This document shows positions 51,201 to 58,204 of a stretch of DNA of 64,000 nt, in pieces. Source of the DNA: Crossaster papposus (Eukaryota; Echinodermata; Asteroidea; Velatida; Solasteridae); assembly GCA_037893245.1 (NCBI GenBank), contig JBAIAA010000120.1:744001-808000 (forward strand), written 5' to 3'. Under the pieces are notes generated by a model. The model was given only the letters and a program-made list of their open reading frames with translations. It did no database searches and was not told where the DNA came from. The first letter of the stretch is position 1, and each line of letters starts with the position of its first letter. The translations under genes were made by a program, and so were the position numbers.

Positions 51201-54200
51201 TTTCCTTGGCTTAGCTAGTTTCCTCTTTAACTCTTTTTGTATTGGTAGTTACTCGCATGCCTGGGACTCCACACTGGCCACTATAGAAATCACTCGAAAT
51301 ATAACAACAGCTTCTATTACTCCTACATGACCTCATTATTATTTGTTAGAAAAAAATGAGCATTGGGGCATTCTGTATGTATTCAGACCCCCTGTGCAAC
51401 ATTTGAATAACTGACAGATGAGGAGCTGAGAGTGCAGTGAAGTGTCACGTTTTTTGGTCAGCTGGGACAAATAAAAATGTGTTGGATCTCTTGGGTCGCT
51501 AGGCTAACAACATGCAGCATTATTCACTTGTGTGATGTAAGGACAAGCAGACATTACTGCCATGTAAGCAGTTAGACCATAGAGAAAGGAACATGGTTGG
51601 AATTGATTGTGTCGTAAATTGCTGGTGATTGTAGACTGTTGTGGTTGGAGCACTCATTTTGAGAGGCTTTGGTGTTCGCCATTGTATTGTTTTTCGCTAT
51701 AGTGAAAGCATGCGTGTTGGATACGCTGCCAGGTAGGACTAATGAAAACACTTCAGACGCTGAGTATTGTGCATGCAGAGCAGAAAGAGATCGTGTGCTA
51801 TTCTTGACGGCATTGTATTGATCAGTGAGATACATGTATTGCAGCAGTAATTTCCAAACGTGAAAGTTAACTTCCTTCGAAGCTACATTCCCGTGCAGAT
51901 TGGGCACTTTGCATAAAGCTGTCAAATGAACCACAGTCTAACACATCAGTGCTTTGTTCACAAATTTTTGGGAACTTCTCCACGCCAATATTTGGATACA
52001 AGATGTCTTCAACTAAAGCTTTGTAGTTTGTAGACAATTTTTAAGTTCAACAAAGAAGTTGAGTGGAGCGGGGTTCGAATATGCGACCTGCGGATTGTCG
52101 TGCCGGTTCCCTACCAACTGAGCTCAGGCACATAATTGTAAACTGACTGATGAGCTGCTGAGTGTGTTTGTACCATGGAGTAGTTGAAATGAGGAGTATT
52201 CTTATGTGATTTTTTACAAAGAATAAACAATGTCGAAACTTATTTCTGACATTTGGGAGGAAAACATGTACACGATGACTGAGATCTTTGCGAGGAGGAG
52301 GATTCCTTGTGAAGCGTTGATTGCTTGGTCACTATGACTCTTAAGTTGCCTATTATTAAACAACAGTTCTGTCTAGAAGCCATCGACTGTCAGTACAACG
52401 AATCCTTACACCGAGACCGACAGAAAAATCAAAAGAGGTAGGTAGGTCGAGTACGAGTAGTCAGTCAGTCAGTTTAGAACTTGTGTGTGGATGGCTAATT
52501 GCTAATTACATTTCTTTTGGGGGTTTGAGAACATTTTGCTTCGTCATCAGTTTCAGCTTCGCCTCCGACTTCCGAATCACTGAGAAGCATGTGACCCGGC
52601 CAGCACGAGTAAATGAGACACTTTGAGGCAAAAATGAAAATTGTGATTTTGATTTCATCATTTAAAGCTTGTTTAGCTTTATATAATAAAATCAAAATCT
52701 CAATTTTTATTTTTGCCTCAAAGTGTCTCATTTACTCGTGCTGGGTCACAAATAAAAAATGAAAGCAAATAGAAATATCCAAACTTTTGGGTTCATATTA
52801 AAAATGTTTCTGAAGCACAACGGGCACCAGAATTTGGTTGGAGTTTCCGAAGTTGGGAGACTAAAATTGCCTTAGGCCAAAGACAAAAGCCGAAGCCAGG
52901 GATGCGAAAACTAAAAGGCCCTTTGAAATGTGGAACTCATGTTAAACTTACTCCAGGCTCCAGCAAAATGAAATGAACACGTAAGCTTCTAAAATTCTAA
53001 AGAGTTACGGTTTATAAAAAGCTAAATTGACATTGGAAATGAGCCAGACATTCTCTTCTTTTTTTCCCTTTTTTTCTTTCCTTTTTTTCTTCTCACTTTT
53101 AGTAATCCAGTGATATGCATCATGCACTTAGTTGCCATGGTGACAATAAAATCCATTATCACTGGTCTGTCTTGAGATAAGCGCTCGCTTATCAGTAGAC
53201 AGTGTTGGAAACACAAAGATATGTTTGTTGACAAGTCTAAAGTATTAAGAACAATGTAAATATTAGCCTTACAAACAAGAGAGTATACAATCATGTACCC
53301 CCTGCAGTGTCTGCTGAGTAAACAGCACGGCATTGTGGGATAGGAGCCATAGAGATTTTTACATTCCGTGCCTGAGACGCCATTTTCTGTTGTTTGAAAA
53401 GTCAGTCGCAAGTGCCATGGTGGCATTCTACAGTGCTTTGCAAGTTGGAAATGCTTCACTTACAATGTTTGGCATCCCACAAAGGATTTCTAACAAGCAG
53501 TCTGTCAGGTTTATAGCTTAAAAACTAATTTCACAATGAAATCCAGGTAGGCTAGCTTATAAATGCATGAATGCATCTTAGACTTTTTTGGTATTTTTTC
53601 ATTTTTCATCTGTATCCCCAATTTTCCATCCCAAATCCTTTTACCCTAATAATAATTATCTTGGGTGTGTGAACATTTCAATTAAAATTGATGGATTTGG
53701 CACTTTTAGCGTTAAAAATTCACAGAAGATCTGTCTGATTGGGTAGGATTAAGAAAATTAGAGCCCAGACACAATTACTTTGCTAATGATTTGATGGTCT
53801 CACTTTGTTTGGAGTCGAGGAACAAGGAATATGATGATTCAAGAAGGAATATCTTACAAAAATGTCAAGGGAATTGGTTTAATTCAGTGTGTACATGTAC
53901 TTCATTTTCTAAAGGGTCAGACGTTACGGTGCATTGAATTTTCCTGTGGGAATTATCCAGATGTATAGCCAAGTAATGACGGAATGCTTCTGAGGCGGAC
54001 TCAATTAATCTGCCAGTAGCCAGGAGATTATTAACTAAAGAAATAATTCAATAATTGTTATTAATTATTGCCTTATTATATCATACTAGTGGCTGCCCAT
54101 GCGGGACATAAAATAAACACTCGAGAAAATACAGCTTTCTAAAGACTTTGTATATACATTAATCAAACAAATTTGATGCGAATGGGATATAAACCGAGAG

Positions 54201-56898
54201 TGATTTATGGAATTCCGAGTGTGACCCCTGTCACAGCTACTGGAAGTTTGGGTCGGATCAATCATTCTTCTTTCTGTGATTCTTTCATTAGAACCCATTT
54301 TATAACCAGTTTGCGCCGGGATTATTTTAACATCACTGAGCCGAGGCGCGGGATTATTTTTAACGAAACTCGATCCGATCCGAGGCAGGTTCAGGGCGAT
54401 GGTACCGGGAAGCACACCCACTCATTTCCTGCCTTGCTCGCTGCTGACTGACATTTGCGGCCTTGCTTGTGACGTATTTATGCGACATCCGTTTTGAATC
54501 CGGGTAAAACTTTGCGTGTACATGTACGTCGTCTGGCGCGAACTGGTTAAGTTAGACTGTTTGTAGTCAATGAATTTATTTTTAGAACAATACGTCTATA
54601 ATTGGATTTTTTAATTTTCAGTTGCCTCAATATAGTAAATCGGCAAAAAGAATCTGTTCTGAAGCTTTCAAGTATTACTACTAAGTATTTTTCCTTTTCC
54701 CGAGTTGTTTACCTTAATGCTTCTACCTGTCAAACTTTTTTCCTTGAAATTCCTATTTTTTCCTTCTTTTTCCTAGTTGTTTCCTTCTTTTTCCTAGTTG
54801 TTTATCCTAATGCTTATACCTGTCCTACTTTTTTCCCTTGAAATCTTTCTTTCCCCTATCTTTTCCTAGTTGTTTATTTTAATGCTCCTACCTGTCCTAC
54901 TTTTTTCCTTGAAATTCCTACTTTTCCTTCTTTTTACTAGTTGTTTTATACCTTAATGCTCCTACTGTACCTGTCCTACTTTTTTCTTCAACAAAATCCT
55001 ACCCAACTTGTGAATTGTTCACATGAGCCCTAAGACAACACTAAGGATACAGTGGTTAGAAACGTGTTGAAAGGTGATTTCCAATATTAAGTCGATCTTT
55101 TACATTGATTCTTTTTGATTTTTGGTTGTTGATTTTTTCGTCTTCAGTTCTTCCAACTCGCCCTACACGGCACAAGACCTGAACGCCAACGGCAGTTACA
55201 GCTCATGTCCACAGCCTGCCGGCGAGGCCAGCAGTAAGACTCAGTCAACGGAGAGCTACCGATCCTTGGAGAGAAGGTTGGAGCGGGAACGAGAGAGGCG
55301 GACTCATGGTGAAGGGTCGAACAGTCGCTTGGATTCCAAAGGTAGGGAGGAATTCTGGAGTAGAAAATTTATATAGTTAACTGAATCGTGGGCGGGTTAG
55401 AGCATTTTTTTTATTTTATTTGTTATTTTAAAGCCTATCCTCGTTAAATAAACCAGTTCGTAAACATCGAACATCGATCTGAGATGGGAATCAGGCCGGC
55501 ATCTAAGGGTAACACACCCTTATATATTTTGGTCGCTGTCTGATATTTCCGACCTTGCTCGTGACGTGTTTATCGTCATTCATTTTGAATTCCACTCCTT
55601 TCTGATTCTTCGAAAGTCTTGCCAGAGGAAGCCAGCCAGCATGCCACGGACGCACGACGGAACGGGTTCCGTCTGTCTGCCAACCCCAAGATCCCAATGA
55701 CAACTCACACCTCCGCAGCAGCAGCAGCAGAACCAAGCACTGCATGCTACGGGTCCTACCACACCACGTCCAACAGAGACGCCCTGGCCAGCATGGGGAG
55801 TCTGACTGTCGCGTCCACGCCGTCGTCTGCCGCCCTCAGGGGACACAGTATCGGATACGGCAGTCGGGACGTCGGTGTTAGGTCGCCCACACAACGGGGC
55901 AGGAATCGTGGAGGAATGCCCATGCCCATGACCCTTAATGACAAACTAAAAAGTGAGATTTGTTTTAGATCACGGCCCGATATTTATTTATTGTTTATTT
56001 ATTTTTTTAATTATTGTTAACAGAACATTTAAAAATAAGCGGGAAACAATGTGTAAGTATTATAAGCTCAAGCTTGATAAACAAGCATTTGAGAGTCGTC
56101 ATGCGGCATAAGAACTTCAATTGTTTTAGCACACTTTCCACCTATCAAGAGGATCCGTCATCACATACATGTCTTCAGGGGCCAATTTCATAAACATATA
56201 AGCACAAACAATTGCTTAGCATGAAAATTCATCCTTGACAAAACCAGGGTTACAAACTTGGCTGGTATTCAGCTGATTTTTGCTTAGCACATAAAGCACA
56301 TTGAGTTTTGGCAGGTAACCTGGGCCCAATTTCATAGAGCTGCTAAGCACAAAAATTTGCTTAGCATGACATTTTGTCTTTGGCAAAAACAAGGTTACAG
56401 ACCAAATTTTCACCTGATCTTTATTGTTCTGGATTGATAATCAGCTGTTTTTTTGCTTAACATGAAAAACACGTATAATTTTGGCTGGTAACCTGTTTTT
56501 AATGAGCAAGATTTTTGGTGCTAAGCAAATTTTTTTGCTTAGCAGCTCCGTGAAATTGGCCCCTGTTTCTACTGAGCAATATACTTGTTTGTGCTAAGCA
56601 AATTTGTGTGCTTACATGTTTTACAAAATTGGCCCCAGGTGTGAAAGTGTCGAAAGCCATTGCCTGATGTTACCACGCAAGGATTCTGAAAGATAGATAT
56701 TTCTTTTAAACACATTTATCATTTTTCGTTTCATTTTGTTCTTCCCCAGATACCCGTTACTCCTTCGTGGACCCAGTCCACAGTGCCTCTCCGTCTTTTC
56801 AGCAGAGAGTGTTGGAGCTAGCCGCCTTGGAGAGTGACACGATACGATACGAGAGAACGAAGAGAATAAAGAAGCGATCCAAGCAAGAGAACCAATGA
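36084..56898 (+). CDS. Unrecognised gene with alternative N-terminal exons and a shared disordered / coiled-coil C-terminus
   Basis: The shared part is three exons, 55148-55341, 55626-55952 and 56750-56898, about 223 residues. It is rich in Ser/Thr/Arg with a charged stretch (RSLERRLERERERR) and ends in a helical, basic tail (QQRVLELAALESDTIRYERT then KRIKKRSKQENQ). Its first acceptor needs a donor that leaves two bases of a codon. Separate upstream coding segments all end that way: 36084-36162 plus 36943-37030, 39609-39847, 41176-41450, 42787-43005 and 52334-52437. Predicted isoforms are 278, 302, 314, 274 (if translation starts at 42851) and 257 aa, all intact. I do not recognise the family. 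The pattern suggests alternative promoters that change the N-terminus. The model is inferred from phase and splice sites, without transcript support. Confidence 0.6.
36328..36547 (+). mobile_element. MITE, GCTTAGCA family
   Basis: Ends gcaatttcacggagctgcta and agctccgtgaaattggcccc are inverted. The interior has ttttgattgacaatcagctg. It lies between exons 36084-36162 and 36943-37030. Confidence 0.8.
37561..37806 (+). mobile_element. MITE, GCTTAGCA family, 'catgtaagcac' variant
   Basis: It begins gggcccaattccataaaaca and ends tttagaaattggcccctg. The inner motif is tgtaagcac rather than gctaagcac, which marks a sub-family shared with the outer element at 56178. Confidence 0.75.
37810..39094 (+). 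other. Intronic/intergenic stretch without recognised gene
   Basis: Repeat-poor, moderately AT-rich sequence. A strong donor context (ATGGTTCAG then GTAAGT) occurs at about 38214-38228 and could end an untranslated exon, but its phase (0) does not fit the shared exon at 55148. A tactactagtagtactagta run lies near 38885. Confidence 0.4.
39095..39222 (+). mobile_element. 3' fragment of a tRNA-derived SINE with (AAT)n tail
   Basis: Matches the 3' part of the SINE at 5759 (ttcttcaggcttacgagcta, cttttgaggaatcctcggtt) and ends in (aat)n to about 39222. The tRNA head is missing. Confidence 0.75.
39609..39847 (+). CDS. Alternative N-terminus B
   Basis: The open exon starts MTSEKPTPGMLFRGFAVKI and ends FVYRASK plus AG, with the donor GTAGGT in phase 2. 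There is no clear acceptor just upstream, which suits a first exon. The 79 residues are basic with several Pro and no recognised domain. GC content is higher than in the flanking AT-rich sequence, and the antisense frame is a shadow. Confidence 0.6.
39998..40080 (+). mobile_element. hAT MITE fragment (CAGGGATGTAGTCGAGTCC end)
   Basis: It starts cagggatgtagtcgagtcca and continues with repeated caagtccctg, like the ends of the complete copy at 61311-61534. The other terminus is absent. It lies about 150 bp after N-terminal exon B. Confidence 0.65.
40178..40374 (+). mobile_element. Possible small MITE (ttaaagatgtagta ... tacatcttta)
   Basis: The left end ttaaagatgtagtatcgg and right end acggacagtacatcttta are roughly inverted over about 12 bp. 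The assignment rests on that alone. Confidence 0.4.
41176..41450 (+). CDS. Alternative N-terminus C
   Basis: The frame starts MRRRNADLLKDFFSGSSF, and an upstream in-frame GTG at 41161 is not needed. It includes DEDEVLDIKIEGHP, in which IKIE fits the sumoylation consensus, and ends GLRT plus AG before GTATGC in phase 2. The exon is GC-rich against AT-rich flanks. It would yield the longest isoform (314 aa). Confidence 0.6.
41647..41872 (+). mobile_element. hAT MITE, diverged full-length copy
   Basis: The left end cagagatgtagtcaagtcca and right end gggactcaactacaaac mirror those of the 61311 copy. Central caagctattcaaatgagcc also matches it in reverse orientation. Target duplications are not obvious. 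Confidence 0.65.
42787..43005 (+). CDS. Alternative N-terminus D or cassette exon
   Basis: A good acceptor (ttcccctcag) precedes 42787, and the reading frame gives VGHELSLGRTLRSRTLES, DDMPERVTRGNGDLKV and so on. The exon enters in phase 2 and can leave in phase 2 at ATG followed by GTAAGT, so it could be a cassette after exon C or a first exon with its ATG at 42851. A competing donor (GTAAAT) lies seven bases earlier and would shift the phase. The donor is the first unit of a tandem array of donor-like sequences. Confidence 0.5.
43006..43222 (+). repeat. 19-20 bp tandem repeat of splice-donor-like units (ggtaaatggtaagtcgttac)
   Basis: About 11 imperfect copies of taaatggtaagtcgttacgg follow directly from the end of exon D. 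Most units contain the GGTAAG donor core, often extended to GTAAGTC. Other units are mutated (tgttaagtc, tcgctatgg). Confidence 0.92.
43327..43714 (+). mobile_element. MITE with TTAA ends (TTAAAGGTAGTATACACC family), full length
   Basis: It starts ttaaaggtagtatacaccat and ends atggtgtatactacctttaa. The interior contains a long hairpin at 43522-43549 (ttcgctctcgccg and cggcgagagcgaa). Partial relatives are at 12624, 43803, 44970 and 49199. Confidence 0.85.
43803..44095 (+). mobile_element. Fragment of the TTAAAGGTAGTATACACC MITE family, with internal duplication
   Basis: Starts gtggtaggatacactattt and twice shows cagacatcaaacatttttac or a close variant, then ttgcgctagatattctgtaa. It is the reverse of the right half of the full copy. 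Confidence 0.6.
44970..45275 (+). mobile_element. Diverged copy of the TTAAAGGTAGTATACACC MITE family
   Basis: Contains gcttgaattatcaggaatgg, ctgaccggtcccgcaattt and attgggtagtaaaaatgttt, in the order of the 43327 copy. Ends are decayed. Confidence 0.6.
45276..46982 (+). other. Non-coding stretch upstream of the MSANTD3-like gene
   Basis: Holds a (gagtt)n microsatellite at about 45812-45840 and a 20-G homopolymer at 46369-46388. The part nearest 46982 probably includes the MSANTD3-like promoter and 5'UTR, but no clear core motif is seen. Open frames here lack splice or domain support. Confidence 0.4.
46983..48987 (+). CDS. MSANTD3-like Myb/SANT-type DNA-binding protein, three exons
   Basis: Exons 46983-47192, 47882-48102 and 48228-48987, phases 0 and 2, 396 aa. 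The N-terminal module NFSEEDKGLLLSLIADHV, LECRKTD, KYKAWAAISRNFHRQ and FTQMKDLYRRLKLKAKKE matches the Myb/SANT-like domain of vertebrate MSANTD3, including the LEC-K-D motif. The vertebrate protein is about 275 aa. An acidic middle follows (DDGIDDDQDNDL, VRIKEDPDFDYIP with a sumoylation-type IKED), then an Arg/Ser-rich linker and a C-terminal coiled coil (RLAQAEHKAKMLVMQTQRR to LLQLQYENVL), also as in MSANTD3. It is likely a nuclear DNA-binding protein. The start is the first ATG before the domain. An in-frame GTG lies upstream. It lies inside the large N-terminus-switching locus on the same strand. Confidence 0.88.
49199..49470 (-). mobile_element. Diverged copy of the TTAAAGGTAGTATACACC MITE family, reverse
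   Basis: Begins aaaggtaggataccatttgc and ends with cggcatccaaaacttggg then caggtcagttaaacgatat, the reverse of the 43327 order. It probably lies in the 3'UTR of the MSANTD3-like gene. Confidence 0.6.
49863..49868 (+). terminator. Candidate poly(A) signal for the MSANTD3-like gene
   Basis: AATAAA in acaataaaacaaaag, about 880 bp after the stop codon, is the first clear canonical signal. The 3' end is inferred only. Confidence 0.35.
50130..50371 (-). mobile_element. TTAA MITE, CCAGTTCGCGCCGG family, reverse orientation
   Basis: It starts ttaaccagttcgcgccggg and ends ccggcgcgaactggttaa. The internal motifs appear as reverse complements (atttccggccttgcgcg), so it is inverted relative to the 2107 copy. 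Both TTAA ends are intact. Confidence 0.8.
50609..51003 (-). mobile_element. MITE with TTAA ends (TTAAAGGGATCGTATACG family), full length, reverse
   Basis: It begins ttaaagggatcgtacacgtt and ends aacgtgtacgatccctttaa. The interior is the reverse complement of the 35173 copy (cgttactgcagtgacgtttc), which places the two in opposite orientation. Confidence 0.85.
51004..52333 (+). other. Stretch without recognised gene
   Basis: Contains a pyrimidine-rich imperfect repeat (ttcctctgttttaactct, about 51085-51240) and a tRNA-like SINE head on the minus strand at 52070-52135 (gagctcagttggtagggaac and a gttcgaa B box). No coding exon could be supported. Confidence 0.45.
52070..52135 (-). mobile_element. 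tRNA-like SINE head
   Basis: Minus strand ctgagctcagttggtaggg (A box) and cgcatattcgaaccccgc (B box) are spaced as in tRNA-derived SINEs. No full cloverleaf is evident. Confidence 0.45.
52334..52437 (+). CDS. Alternative N-terminus E
   Basis: The short exon MTLKLPIIKQQFCLEAIDC then QYNESLHRDRQKNQK plus AG ends at GTAGGTAGG in phase 2, joining the shared exon at 55148 to give 257 aa. It is the N-terminal exon closest to the shared part apart from weak candidates at 53417 and 53536. The end is charged and could continue the helical character of the shared region. Confidence 0.5.
52590..52750. mobile_element. 161-bp near-perfect palindromic element (foldback MITE)
   Basis: The left arm from tgtgacccggccagcacgag runs about 60 bp and its reverse complement forms the right arm ending ctcgtgctgggtcaca. 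Arms share agtaaatgagacactttgag with few mismatches, and about 35 bp separates them. It lies about 150 bp after N-terminal exon E. Confidence 0.85.
52751..54300 (+). other. Intron of the N-terminus-switching locus, no firm exon
   Basis: AT-rich with a (ttttc)n pyrimidine tract near 53055-53095. Two weak first-exon candidates in the correct phase are at 53417-53508 and 53536-53546 (see findings). Nothing else is supported. Confidence 0.4.
54301..54550 (-). mobile_element. TTAA MITE, CCAGTTCGCGCCGG family, reverse orientation
   Basis: It starts with a mutated end (taaccagtttgcgccggg) and ends ggcgcgaactggttaa. The interior contains cgaaactcgatccgatccg and the reverse-complement ggcaggaaatg motif. 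Confidence 0.75.
54600..54990 (+). repeat. Pyrimidine-rich tandem repeat, about 65-75 bp unit, 4 copies
   Basis: Each unit carries cctagttgttta, taatgcttctacctgtc, cttttttccttgaaattcct. It lies about 160-550 bp before the acceptor of the shared exon at 55148. Confidence 0.8.
55148..56898 (+). CDS. Shared C-terminal exons of the N-terminus-switching gene
   Basis: Exons 55148-55341, 55626-55952 and 56750-56898. Acceptors are cgtcttcag, gtcttgccag and cttccccag. Donors are GTAGGG and GTGAGA. The first exon reads SSNSPYTAQDLNANGSYSS and a charged helix. The second has a poly-Ala run from a CAG/GCA repeat (55703-55730) and PTQRGRNRGGMPMPMTLND. The third reads TRYSFVDPVHSASPSFQQ and ends in the basic helix with TGA at 56896-56898. 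Exon joins keep phase throughout. The middle exon is followed by nested MITEs at 56178-56639. The family is not recognised, and low-complexity composition suggests a cytoskeletal or scaffold protein only as a guess. Confidence 0.75.
55451..55594 (-). mobile_element. TTAA MITE, CCAGTTCGCGCCGG family, decayed copy next to a coding exon
   Basis: Begins aaccagttcgtaaacatcg and retains cagatcggaggc-type and ccgaccttgctcgtgacgtg interior motifs in diverged form. It ends about 30 bp upstream of the acceptor of the shared exon at 55626. Confidence 0.5.
56178..56639 (+). mobile_element. Nested MITEs: GCTTAGCA-family element inside an older 'ataagcac' variant
   Basis: The outer element begins ggggccaatttcataaacat at 56178, breaks at about 56327 in ggtaacct, and resumes at about 56567 with tttctactgagcaatatac to end aaattggccccagg near 56639. 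The break falls at the point where intact relatives read ggtaacctgtttttaatgag. The inner element (about 56328-56566) begins gggcccaatttcatagagct and ends gaaattggcccctg. Confidence 0.8.
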
Positions 56899-58200
56899 GG
56901 CACGTAGACTGCTGTAATACTGAAATCATTGCTTTCAGTACGACAGTTATTTAACTGAGTTGCAAGGTTTAGCAAGTTTAGTGCGAAGGTAACGGATAAC
57001 TTTGTCTTACACCTGTGTCAGCAACTGTGCCTTGCTCTGTCGAGACAACTACATGAATTATCCATGCGGCTGGTTGCAGATCACTGAAGAAATAACCAGT
57101 TTAAGCGCCGGGATTGTTTAGACCTTGACCGGACCCAGACGCGGGATTGTTTCTCACGAACTTCGATCCGAGACGGGTTCAGGCCGGCATCTGTGGGTAA
57201 CACACCCTGATATTTACTGGCCCCGCTCGCTGTGAGCTGGTTGCTGACAGATATTTTCCGGAGCTTGCGCATGACATGTTTATTTGTTCATCTTTATCCG
57301 TCCACCGTTTGGAATTCTGGAAAAAAACTTGGTGTGTGTATATACACGTTCTCCGACACGAACTGGTTAAGAGACTGCAGTACTGTTGGACTGATTGCTA
57401 GTCTGGATTTTCTTCCGTACATCCGTGCATCTGTGCAAGCTTCATTGTGTGCTATACTTCAAATAGTGTGTGTTGCTTAAGCTGAAATGTATCGGTGTTG
57501 TAGTAGGGTACATTTAGACGAGATCCAGTATGCGTACGAGTGCTTTGCCTTGAGGAGTATTAGAGTACGAGTGCTTTACAGTGACGAGTTTTAGAGTGGC
57601 GAGTACATTTTGATGAGTGCGACCATGAACATGTACACTCAGGCACTGATGATCATGTTTGGTACAAGTGTATGCTGCAACACATGTGCAATGTACTTTA
57701 ATTTGGCGTAGTTTGGGAGATGTTAAATTTGTTGCCCTGACTTTGACGTTTCATTTCATTAAAAATGAGATTATCTGGAACGGTTTCTGTTTCAAGCCAC
57801 GGAATGAATCATACTGTGTTCAGCATTGGTTGGTTTATGGTTGGTTGTACAGTAATTTTTTTGAAGTTCCCGGTTTACATGTATAATTAAGGGACAGACA
57901 AGAAGATGCCTTATAACCCTAACCCTCTAGGGTATTTTGGCTAGAAACCCTGCCAGACGCAACAGAGTGCATATACCTTGTCACATTGACTTGTGTGCAG
58001 AGTCCAGCAAGGTCAAGCAGTCACCATAGATGGACTGTGCTGGATTTGGCAGGGTTAGGGTTAAGTTGAAGCATTCCAGTTAACTTTGATGTAATTTGGA
58101 CAAATTGTCATCATGAAACATCTCGTCAATGGCAAAAACCAATCGAGGCAAACCATTGTTCAAAATCGCCGCACATTGTTTCAGAAAAAAAGAGTTGTTC
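56899..58200 (+). other. Downstream region of the N-terminus-switching gene, no gene
   Basis: Presumably 3'UTR then intergenic DNA. It contains the TTAA MITE at 57093-57370 and a cgagtgctttgccttgagg / cgagtgctttacagtgacg short repeat near 57538-57600. No exon recognised. Confidence 0.45.
57093..57370 (-). mobile_element. TTAA MITE, CCAGTTCGCGCCGG family, diverged
   Basis: Begins taaccagtttaagcgccggg and ends cgacacgaactggttaa. The interior is diverged but keeps gggtaacacaccctgat. It lies just downstream of the stop codon of the N-terminus-switching gene, so it may be inside that gene's 3'UTR. Confidence 0.65.
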
Positions 58201-58204
58201 CTCG

